The notes under the pieces were generated by a model. The model was not told the DNA's origin. It made no database searches and worked only from the letters and a program-made list of their open reading frames with translations. Shown here one piece after another: positions 48,590 through 64,000 of a stretch of 64,000 nt of DNA. The stretch is from the NCBI GenBank assembly GCA_022829145.1, contig CM040743.1:2645146-2709145 (forward strand), given 5' to 3'. The stretch's first letter is position 1; every line of letters begins with the position of its first letter. A program made the translations under genes and the position numbers. The stretch is from Albula goreensis. Its lineage: Eukaryota > Chordata > Actinopteri > Albuliformes > Albulidae.

Positions 48590-48730
48590 CGACCGGGTAA
48601 GTTCATTTACATGGGCCATGTCTTCAGAGGAGCACTTCCCAATATCAATTTCCTGACTCACTGCCCCGCAGAAAAACGCCAGCTAATTGGAGCTTATTTT
48701 AATCGAGCCTAATATTGGAGCTAGCTAGAC
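48590..48730. other. Candidate conserved non-coding element
   Basis: Contains CAGCTAATTGGAGCTTATTT and TAATCGAGCCTAATATTGG with paired homeodomain-type TAAT cores. Composition only. Confidence 0.25.
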
Positions 48731-48781
48731 TGGATGCCCTTCAGCGAATGGAGAACAGAAATGAATTAACACACCCCAGGC

Positions 48782-48858
48782 ATGTGTGTGTGTGTGTGTG
48801 TGTGTGTGTGATTCTGAATGTGAGTGCGAGTGTGTGTGTGTGTGTGTGTGTGTGTGCT
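48782..48858. repeat. Paired TG microsatellites
   Basis: Two (TG)n runs split by ATTCTGAATGTGAGTGCGAG. Confidence 0.9.
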
Positions 48859-49128
48859 TCAGAAAGTATGGACAGAAAGATTACATCGGCCTCTAACTTG
48901 TGATTCTCACACTTTATTGGCATTGCGTTGCATGTTATTTGTGTATTTTTCTAAATAATCACTTTGTACTCATTCAGAAACAGCGCACACATGTGTGGGT
49001 TGTATGTGCTGGAAAAGGGGACTGAATAACAGTGCTGTCCTGGGGAAGAAACTAGACGTCTGGCCTCCCTGCAAACGGCAGAATTTGAGGGAGACGTGAC
49101 GTTGTTGGCACTTGGATCAGTGCATGGC

Positions 49129-49835
49129 TCTCATTTACCAGACGCTCTTATCCAGAGCGACTGACACAAGTGCGTCCACCTGATTAATGTGCGGAACACC
49201 GCCACACCTGGCTAACAGCATCCGCACACCAGCAGGTATGCAGTCTGCATCGCTGAAGCACCAGCGCAAGCCCTCATACAAATTATGAACACAAGCTCAC
49301 AAATACAAACAATGCAATCTAGAATAAGAGGACTCACCAAAACCCAAGATCGCAGGCTCTGAGTGCACAAAGCTCTGCTTTCTTCAGCGCACTCGGTGTT
49401 GGTATTTCGTGTCTGGTGTAAAAGAACAAACAAATGAACAGGAGAGCCAGCTGGCTCTGCGAGCAGATGCTACAAAGGCATGCAAATGAGGGCTCTCTCC
49501 CAGCTGCTGGGTTCTGGAAACATCCGCCAGGCTCCTCAGGCCATGAAGACTTATTTATTTATTTATTTATATATATATTTATTTATTTTTTACTTTGTGG
49601 TACAGTGGACCGGTTCCCCCAGATCACACTGATATAAATGGCTTTTCTGGCTCTGCAGTATGAGCTTTGCCTTTTTGATACCATATTACATTACGTTAAA
49701 TTATTTTACAGTCATTTAGCTGATTCTGTGATCCAGGGCGACTTGCAGTGCGGGAGAACATGAGTGAATCCATGCGATTAATGTGAGCAATAGTGCCAGA
49801 CCTGGCTAACAGCATTCTCAGACCAGTGAGTATAT
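49129..49835 (+). mobile_element. Two fragments of dispersed fish repeat
   Basis: 49,129-49,240 (CATTTACCAGACGCTCTTAT ... CACACCTGGCTAACAGCA) and 49,682-49,835 (TTTAGCTGATTCTGTGATCC ... CAGACCTGGCTAACAGCA) share head and interior with each other and the head with the copy at 5724. (TTTA)n lies between them at 49,552-49,590. Confidence 0.6.
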
Positions 49836-52800
49836 ATGCACGCGAACTGTGCTACTCTAATCTAAAATGCAAGCTAGAATACAACTCCTAAGTATATGAG
49901 ATATCTGTCATGAAATAAGACATGTTTTTTGACGCTGTGTGTGAGACCAAGCTGACACCTTGAAGTCCACCCAACTTCTGCAAAAATGGTAATAGATCAG
50001 CTGTCAGTTACCGTGTCTGACCAATCATGGTGTCCTGTAGGCGGGGCTCCTGTAACATTCCCTCCCAGAGCCGCTAAAGTTGGAGTTCTATGCCAATCAA
50101 TCAGACAGATACACAGAAAGTCCTAACTTTTCATTACCCAAAATAATATGTGCAACTAGTTGAGATCCCTAGCCATTTTATGAACTTGTTTCTGAAAACC
50201 CCGTGCTCCACAGAGATGGGATTATGGGTAAAATCATAAAACATGTTCTTCAGAATAACAACACTGTCCTACTTGCACTCTTCCCTGAGGTACAGATTAA
50301 ACACAGAATCACACTTTTGTTGGGTGTTCTTTCATTTTTCAATCTCAATATGGAATTCAATATTCTCTCTCAATGGAACACTCAGTTATTGAAAATTCAT
50401 ACTTCCTGAATTGAATATATTTTTAAAATGATGAGATTTTTTTCTTTACACTCTTGATCAATGAGCACTTTCCCCCTAATTAATATGGCAGTTCATGTTC
50501 TGTGAGAACAGAGCTTTTAATATTTTTCCTTTTTACTTTTTGGAGACATAATGGGTCACAGATAGAGCCACAGATTCACATCAGCTCACACCAATATCAG
50601 TCATCTCATGATTTATCCTCTTCTCATTTGGACTGAGGAATTGAGCTGCAATACGACTACTGCAATGACTACTAGGACTACTACGATGACTATTACTACT
50701 ACTACAACTAATAATAATAATAATAATAATCATGATCAAGCACTATGGATCATTACATAAATATAATTTCAGATGCTGATTCCAATTCCGTATCAGATTT
50801 AAGATTCTTTGCATTTCAGATGCTCAGTTTGTCTGTGCAGACTGTTTTCCTCACACAATGAAGAGCTGTAATCTCTCACCGTGCTCATGTTTCCCATCAG
50901 CCACCGGGGCAGCCGCAGGGTCCCTTTTTATTCAGCACATAATTGGTCATTTAAAGCAGATAATTCTGCTGTTCGCTCACCTCTCCTGGGTTCTGGGGTC
51001 TAAATTGGGTTCCTGGTTTTGGGGTGAAAAGGTAAACACACACCCTGGGGCTCCCCTAGAATGACCATGACGGGGGGCAGCGGTGGAATTCGCTGCCGCG
51101 GGCCTCAGGGTGGTCTGCAGCACATCCATTCCCTCTGAGCCCTCGCTGGACACTCATAGCGGTCTTCGGTTTTCAGACCAGTCTCAGTTTGTTCTGAAGC
51201 AGAGTCTGATTTCCTCTTGGGCACAGTTCGTTTTCAGAAGCGCGTTTGTAAAAGCGCAGGTGCCATGGGTTACTAAACCAGGTGCTGGAGCGGAAACCAT
51301 TTGGTCGGGCTGGTTTCAAGCTTGAATGCAACGTTGAAACACGTCCCAAATCCAGCCAATATCATATATTTACCCACAGGAGCCCATGACCTCCAGCCCA
51401 TTATCACACATAATGGAGATCATTTGGTCCTGAATCCACACATGATGACTGACAGAAAAGGACAGTGACTGAATGGCATCAATATTGGGGACAAAATGCC
51501 AGGTTTGCAAAACTGTATAAATTGTATTGCCCTGTCCCCTGTCAAATGGACACAGTCTCTTACATGCATTTCACTCTAAATGTACTTACACACAATGCAA
51601 CGTCATTTTCTATTTTATTGTAGTAGAGACGAGCAAACATGTCCTTTGGAATGTCTAAGTTTCATTGTAAAGTATGATGGCGTAAGCCGTCAACGTAAGA
51701 GACAACGTTTGTTTGATTGGGTCCCATTCAGGGAATTTAAATCCATTCACACTCCACTTTGATGCCAATCAATCAATCAATCAGCAAATTGATCTCTATT
51801 TTATGCACAGCACCATTTACGAACTGCTTGTCTCCCAGCGCTGGATATTGTTCAGTGGGAATCAGAAGTCTGAGGCGATTCAGGAGATCCTGTGGAATTG
51901 AGTCCCCAAAGATCACCACAGGAAGTGGCCGGAGAGGTGATGTCACCACAGGAAGTGGCCGGAGAGGTGATGTCATTAGCAAAGAGGAAGAGGATGAGGA
52001 AGAGTGGGATGCTAATGGAAACCTTTCCCACTGCTTTTAACAAATGCAGCGAGGGCTGGAATCGAAAAGCTGTTAATGAGATTTCTGTGTGTGGAGCATC
52101 GCTTGGGGTTATTTTCAATTTAATGAGTCGTTCAACCTCTACCAGTACGCCAGCCCTCCAGTCTCCTCTTTACCTCTCTCTCCCTCTATCTCCCCCTCTT
52201 TCTGTCTCTCTGTCTCTCTCCAGTTTCACCTGCCGTTTCCAGAATAAACCGAAAGAGGGTAAATTTAGGACTCGACACTCGGTCAGCCCCTCGGCATCAC
52301 TTGGCCCCTTCTGATGCACCTCCACCAAGTGTTCCGAACGAAAAGGAAGAGATAAATAACGGGACGAAAAAAGAGTGAAAAGACAGGGGGGTAAAAGATC
52401 AGTTTTTGTGCGATAAAAGTGAAGGATTTTAGTGCTGCTTTGGCTAGGGGGCTTGCCCCACCATCTCTCATTTATTTATAAATAAATATATATATATATT
52501 TCTAAACCTTCTGGGGCTAATGACTGTGTAAAAAGTGCACTTCCTTCCTCAGGTTGGTGAGATGACAAAGGACGTCGTTGCTGCATGCTTGCAGAGTTTC
52601 AGCTAATCCCCTTGAGGCTTCTCTCTCCCTCTCTCTCTCTCTCTCTTTTTTTTTGGAGGTTGTTGTTTCATTCAGGACAGGGCCCGAGGCATTTCCACCG
52701 CGTCCTGTCGAGCTGACCTGGTTTTCAACCCTGCTGCCAGCAGCTGCACCCGCTGAGCGAGCGCAGTACCCCTTCCATGCCCCCTGGGGGTGGTGTCACG

Positions 52801-52900
52801 TGACTCGCCTGACCCCTGACCTGCCGCGCCGGAACCCGGGCCGCCCGGCCTCTTTCTCACTTTGTCGGGTCGTGATGAAATGATGGAACTGTGTGTGTGT
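49836..52900. other. Intergenic; conserved-looking patches, small repeats
   Basis: About 50,870-50,990 (TTTTTATTCAGCACATAATTGGTCATTTAA) looks like a conserved element. 50,685-50,733 is ACT/AAT trinucleotide repeat. 51,912-51,975 is a 32-bp unit (CACCACAGGAAGTGGCCGGA) twice, containing ETS-type GGAAGTG. No gene. Confidence 0.3.
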
Positions 52901-53495
52901 GACGGCAGGGGGGAAGCAAACCACATGGTTTGTGTGTGTACCATGTGTTTGTGTGTGTGTGTGTGGGTGTAGTTTTCTTGTAAGGGGGCATGTGTGTGGG
53001 GAGGTAAAAAGTATGTATATATATGTGTGTGTGTGTGTGTGTGCCTGCTTGCAGTTCTAGTACAATCAGAAATTTCAAGTTACACATTCCTCTGTAATTA
53101 TTAAGATCAAGGGAAAGTTCTCTGGTGATGTGAGGTCTCGAAAGAGTCACATACCATGCAGCCATTTTGCACTTTTCTACATGTTTCACCATTTCTCATT
53201 CCAACATGATGTAGGCCTGGCCACTTTCCGGGAACGGGTTTATCTAATGAAAACAAAAGGTGTCAGTAGCTATCACTGACGAATCCAAATATGAAATACC
53301 AAACCACTTTTGTTGTCGCTCGGTTTCTGTAGTTTTTATTTTCCCTGTACACAAGGTCAGGGTGTGGTTCAGATTGAGATATCAGGTTCATCATCCACCG
53401 CCAAAGAACTCATTCATGACCGCAGGCGCCCCCCAACCCCCAACCCCCTCCCTGGGACAGGGCAGAGACGGATTAGGCTATCCTCCAACAGCACC

Positions 53496-53497
<2 letters not shown>

Positions 53498-53548
<51 letters not shown>
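53498..53548. repeat. CA microsatellite
   Basis: A (CA)n run of about 50 bases. TG runs also lie at 52,930-53,042. Confidence 0.9.
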
Positions 53549-53550
<2 letters not shown>

Positions 53551-53889
53551 CCTTCCCCTGGGGGTGTAAGGAAGCACAGGCCACTGTATCTGGTCATCTT
53601 TACAGTCCCCTGGGACGTCCTGTCTGCCTGTGTCAGAATCCCCCACTTATTCTCTGTATGTGGGACAGGGTTACAGGATAGAGTTTTTTTCCCGTTTTGG
53701 GTTTTTATGTATGTACACATACATACCAACTGGTGTAAAAACTTTCATAACCAAGCCCGGGGCCTTCATCTGAAAGCCAGGGAGACCGGCGTTGGCTGAC
53801 GCACATAAAACAGCTGGATAACACCTGGATTTTTACAGCGATGGGGATGGGGGGTGGGGGAGGGGGAGGTGGTGCTGGAGGGAGGGGGG

Positions 53890-54265
53890 TTTATGGAGAC
53901 TGAGGGGTCACAGGGGTTTCACAGCAAAAAGGACCCAGGTTTGATTCGTAAGCATGACTGGGCCCTTTCTCTGTGTGGAGCTTGTATGTTCTCCCAGTGT
54001 TCATAAGGGTTCTCTCTGGTTACCTCCCACTGTCCGAAACACACTGCAAGTTAGGCGGACTGGACCTGCCCAATTGGCCTTAGGTGTGAGTGTATGTGTG
54101 TGTGTGTAAGTGTAAGTGCTTGTCCATCGACAGTCTGTTACCCCGTGCAGGGTGTCTCTCTCCTTTTTGCCAGGTGTATGCTGGGATAGACCTGAGTATC
54201 TCTGTGCCCCTGGATTGGATTGAGCAGGTAGAGATGATGGATGGATGATGGATGGATGGATTGAT
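53890..54265 (+). mobile_element. tRNA-related SINE
   Basis: GGTTTCACAGCAAAAAGGAC followed by CCAGGTTTGATTCG (B-box-like), CTGTGTGGAGCTTGTATGTT, the TCCCACTGTCCGAAAC block and a (GATG)n tail at 54,230-54,265. This order of blocks is typical of widespread fish SINEs with a TGGA-type tail. Family name not assigned. Confidence 0.65.
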
Positions 54266-55780
54266 GACATCTGGATGAGTCTGATCAGCCTTCGCTCAGT
54301 GAAAAACACTGTCTCCTGTCTCCTCAGTACTGTGGTTGCTGTGTATATATAAAACAAACCAAATACGACACACTTTGAGCCTATGCATTAACTTCCCATT
54401 CACTGCACTGAGCATCCCGGACATTTTGAGTCGTTTGGAGTACGGCCTTTTCCTGCTAAATAACAAAACACCGGCTTCTCTTCCTGCCTCATTTGTTTTC
54501 TTTCATCCCAGGTTGAGTGCTTACTGATCTTATGAATATGTCTTACATTTATTTTCCCTGTGGATAACAAAACAAAAGAACTTTGTGTCGTCTGCTACAC
54601 GTCTATAAGTACCCCAAACTCCTGGTTAAGTAGTTATCCTAAACGTCAAAGTTCTGAAGAACATTTACCTGATTAGATGAAGGTAAAATAAAAATTCAGT
54701 GCATGAAAAGCCTCCAACCCGCCCCACCAACCCCCACACTCCACAATTACAGCGCACCAAGCACCATGTAAACAAGTCCCAATTTTGTCATCCTCTTACG
54801 ATATGCTCATTAATTTTTTCTGGCATTCCACAGTGTTTTATTATAGTTCTGTACACTGAGGAGCGGTAAGGGGGGTTGAGTTGATAGAACAAAGTGCTTG
54901 TTTGGGTGTTGAATATTCTATATTGGTTTAAGTGTAATTAGTTACTAATTCTTGGTTTATTCAATTCCACCTCCCTCAGGGCAGGTAGGTATGTAAATCG
55001 AAACGCCAGCTCTCTTTTCCCCCCGTCCTCTTTTGCCAGTATGCATGAGCTGCAGACATTCACCCAAAAAGCCTTCAAGCAAGATTACCCAGAAGGCCTT
55101 GCATAATTTGTGCCTGCAGTTTTGTTTTCTTCCTTTCTTTCCTTTTGTGCTTAAGGGTAGAATATGAATCTAGCAGGGGGCTGGGGGCCCAGCCTGAGTC
55201 TAAGAGGGTGGGGTAGGGGGGAAGGGGGGTGTTTGGAGGCAGAGTGGGGGGGAAGAGGGGGTAGCAGGGGAGTACAACCACATCTTTTTCTGCTAGCCCA
55301 CCTCCAATTCCTGTCCCCCTAATTTCCATTACATTACGTTAAAGGTTGTATACATTACAATTAAAGGTCCCCATAATGCTTACGAGCAAAGAATCCTCTT
55401 TTGGTGATAATTAGAGCCTTAGAGTAGACTATAAAGCTTGTCATGTATGACAAAATATTGACAGAAGCGTTTTTTTTTTCCCCAAGACTGACAGGAAGAT
55501 TAAACCCATAAGTTCTAACATGTTCTGCATGGCGTATCATGGTAGCGTGAAGGAGTCCAGCTTTGGTTTACAGTCAACATATCAAATATAGACAAACTGG
55601 CATTATGATTGCATTCTGAAGTGCAATAGTTTTGTATAACGACATAATGTTTAAAAACATCTTTCTTGCTACAAGCCAGTGTCTTTGAATTTGAATAACC
55701 TCTAAATGTGCGCGTGTGTGTGTGTGTGTGTGTGTTTTAAAGAGTCATCCGTGCCAAAGAAACTAGGTTTTTAATTTTTT
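54266..55780. other. Intergenic, no gene recognised
   Basis: G-rich 55,170-55,270 and a TG run at 55,713-55,736. Nothing coding. Confidence 0.35.
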
Positions 55781-55784
55781 TAAA

Positions 55785-56060
55785 TTAATTCACGCCGCCG
55801 AGCTCCCCGAACGCTTGAATGGATGACAGGTTGCGTTGGACTGAAGCCTGTACTGCTTTCGTGCTGGAGGCAAGCGCATAGCTTAGCATTAGCGATGCGG
55901 GCCTGGGGGCAGAAACGAAGCAGAGACCGCCCGCGGGAGAGCAAGCTTGACAGATAATGTGTTTACGGCTCCACTGAAAGCCTTCCATTGTCTCCCCCAG
56001 CCCCGCGTTTCGCCCGAGAGAGCGTCTGCCCTCCACGGCGTTTTAACCCCTGGCTAACCG
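55785..56060. other. Candidate conserved non-coding element near kctd1
   Basis: CpG-containing, balanced patch with AAGCTTGACAGATAATGTG and TAGCATTAGCGATGC; the minus strand is open for 84 codons but without recognisable similarity. Confidence 0.3.
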
Positions 56061-56544
56061 CAGTGATGGACGGCCACCTCACCTAGTGTGAGCGCAAGAA
56101 TCGTTATCATTATAAAGGGAGTGAAAAAACAGATCTGTCTGTTACGAGTCGCTTCATGTTCCAGCACAACTCTATTTCATTGCACCAGTCGACGATGCTG
56201 AGTTCTTCAGTTACCTTGGCAGTCACTTTCGACACACGTATCAGTCAAATAAATACATGTACATATCTTTTAAAAGTAAATGTGTACATTGTAAAAGTAT
56301 GCTCTAACAGACCAAAATCATTGTTGATAATATTTAAAAATCTTATCCCTGGACAGATAGATACACGCATGCAACCTCTGAAAGCACACGATAACCTCAC
56401 AAACGGAGGTTTCTAATATCTAAGGGAGTGTACATTTTCATTAGCTTGTTTATGTCGTTGTCTTGCAATCAGGACATGCTGCAGGCCCATGCCAAAGGCC
56501 ATGCTCTGCCAGAGAAGAGAGCCCAAATTACATGCCTGCAAACT

Positions 56545-56740
56545 GTTCAGTTAAACCTGTTCCTATTGGTTATTAAAGTGGCAAACCTGCATAGTCCAAT
56601 GAAACGTGTTCCAATTGGTTATCAAAGTGGTACATCGGCATCCAGTCCAGTTAAATGTGTTCCAATTGGTTAAAAAAGTGGAAAATCTCTGCATAGCTAG
56701 TTAACCCTGATCCTATTGGTTCTTAAAACGGACAGGAAGT
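56545..56740. repeat. About 58-bp degenerate repeat with CCAAT-box cores, four copies
   Basis: Units centred on TTCCTATTGGTTATTAAAGTGG, TTCCAATTGGTTATCAAAGTGG, TTCCAATTGGTTAAAAAAGTGG and ATCCTATTGGTTCTTAAAACGG, each written here in short fragments around ATTGGTT, the reverse of AACCAAT. Confidence 0.7.
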
Positions 56741-57731
56741 ATGATGTCAGCATACACTTTTGTGATAAGTCTGGAAGACCAAAACTCAATGCATTCACAT
56801 TAATAGCATATATGCGGCTGCATTTGGGAAATATTTAAAACAATTGAAGCATGTTTAAAAACTGTTTAAGAAACAGACTATAGCTGTGTTGTTTTCCAAA
56901 TAAATTAATAAAAATGATTTGTATTTCAGAGAATTCATTATTTTTCTTAGGTTTTGTATCATCAATTGATCATCTACTGTAGCATCTCTGTTAACTAGAA
57001 ACAAGATATCAAGAGAATGCAACATTAACTTGTTCTTTCATTTCATACCATATTCTTCCATGTTCCATTCTACTTTTCCACCAGAATAAAACACTTTTCA
57101 TTTACATGTTGTTTTTAATCATTTTAATTATGAAACGTCAAATGCACTGGGACCCCTATCAGCTCCCTATTCAGATTAATTTTGGACATATGATCTTAGA
57201 GATCTTGAATTAAAAAAAAAGCAATTGTTTGAGTCTAACCTTATGAAAACTCCAGCATCTGACAAACAAAATTTTCTCTTTTCCACGTCATTCACGGTTG
57301 ATGTAATCCGCTCCACACTGGAGGAAGTGCTTGCTCATGCGTGACTGAAACTCCTGCATTAGCCTGTCATTGGCTCGAACTAAGATTTGAACCGATTACT
57401 CCAAAAGTTTTATAACAAACTTCTTACTGAAACCTGAAAACTCTTTTAGGGGCGGGGGGATTTCCATTCACAAAACTCCTGAGGAATCATGACTTCTGAC
57501 AAAAAAAAAATCCAGTTTCATTTTTCATTTATATTTAAAAAAAAAATCCCAGTGGCTCTTCATTTTCAAAATTCGACATAAAACAAACAAACAAAAAAAA
57601 AAATCAAAAAGATTAAGAAAAAAAAAAAACATTTTCCGGGCGTTTCCATTACGGTCTTGAGTTCCGGCTGCCTCCTGAAAGTCTGTGGCCCCTGTGTCTC
57701 TGTGGCCCTGTGAAAATGGGCCCCGGGGCCT
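56741..57731 (-). other. kctd1 3' flank / 3' untranslated region
   Basis: AT-rich, A-runs at 57,590-57,635. No clear AATAAA was settled on. The distal limit of the kctd1 transcript is unknown. Confidence 0.35.
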
Positions 57732-63640
<5,909 letters not shown>

Positions 63641-64000
63641 CTAGCTAGGACCGCGTCAAAGTTGAGTGACCTTTTTTAAAGAATAAAATACTGAGAGGTT
63701 CGCCAGCTGAAACCCGGGGAGAGCCTGCGCAATCCGCGGGGGTCAGCCCGACCGTGACGAAGTGCGCCTAGCTCCTGCCCCGTAGCGTGTCCCTGTCCTT
63801 CTAACGAAATGGAACCGTCCGAACAGTCACGTCCACTGAGCCATGCCATCAGCGGAGCTCACTGCCCGGCCCTTGCGCGCAAGGCCGCGGGCTCTCTGTC
63901 TCTCACTCTCTCTCACTCCCTCTCTCTCTCTCCTTCTCTCTTCTCTCTCTAACGCAGCTCTGCACAATAATAGCAGGGCGCGTGCGACTGCAGGGAGCAG
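63641..64000. other. GC-rich, CpG-containing end with CT repeat
   Basis: CpG-rich 63,700-63,895 followed by a (CT)n tract 63,895-63,950. It may be an intronic CpG island or alternative kctd1 promoter. No coding exon is recognised. Confidence 0.35.

Noticed and set aside
51892..52314. 140-codon open frame with QEVAGEVMSP repeats
   Set aside because: It spans a 32-bp direct repeat and CT-rich low-complexity sequence; no homologue recognised.

Overview
The window is nuclear DNA of a ray-finned fish. It has introns with GT-AG borders, long CA/TG microsatellites, teleost-type dispersed repeats and no operon-like packing. The block ss18 (minus) - psma8 (plus) - kctd1 (minus) has the same order and orientation as human 18q11.2, which anchors the locus. 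I cannot name the species.

Region by region: (1) 1-2.2 kb is mostly non-coding, with one orphan, coding-looking terminal exon on the minus strand at 2045-2155. (2) 3.5-8.9 kb holds two tail-to-tail genes for secreted coiled-coil proteins with a C-terminal C1q domain. A third copy on the minus strand lies at 25.9-27.8 kb. Promoter-like relics of the same family lie at about 1.1, 2.5, 6.15 and 24.8 kb, so this is an eroded C1q-like gene array. (3) 9-25 kb is intergenic, with a hAT-type MITE, a 30-bp minisatellite, very long CA tracts and several GC-rich, conserved-element-like islands. (4) 28.4-39.8 kb is ss18 (ten coding exons, about 385 codons), the BAF-complex coactivator subunit. (5) 40.8-44.3 kb is psma8 (seven exons, 251 residues), an alpha-type 20S proteasome subunit, head to head with ss18. 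(6) 44.3-57.7 kb has no recognisable gene, although taf4b sits between psma8 and kctd1 in human. (7) 57.7-60.7 kb holds the last three coding exons of kctd1, with upstream intron to the window end.

The most striking signal is a shared architectural habit. In three neighbouring genes, short tandem repeats begin exactly at exon-intron junctions and carry copies of the splice site itself. ss18 introns 2, 6 and 8 contain 24-, about 67- and 59-bp arrays whose units include the end of the preceding exon plus its 5' splice site. psma8 intron 4 carries two more copies of the exon-4 donor junction. The kctd1 intron just before the exon starting GATTACAG has a triplicated 3' splice site. In the C1q-like genes the last coding block with its stop codon is tandemly repeated 2, 3 or 4 times. 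Together these suggest recurrent local tandem duplication seeded at exon edges, leaving arrays of decoy splice sites.

Other points of note are a candidate in-frame 36-nt microexon in ss18, a one-base frame break in ss18 exon 6, absence of the tyrosine-rich ss18 segment encoded in human by the end of exon 7 and exon 8, and a lost splice acceptor in the third C1q-like gene. All exon borders were read by eye from splice consensus, reading-frame phase and similarity to remembered family members; no alignment or transcript data were available.
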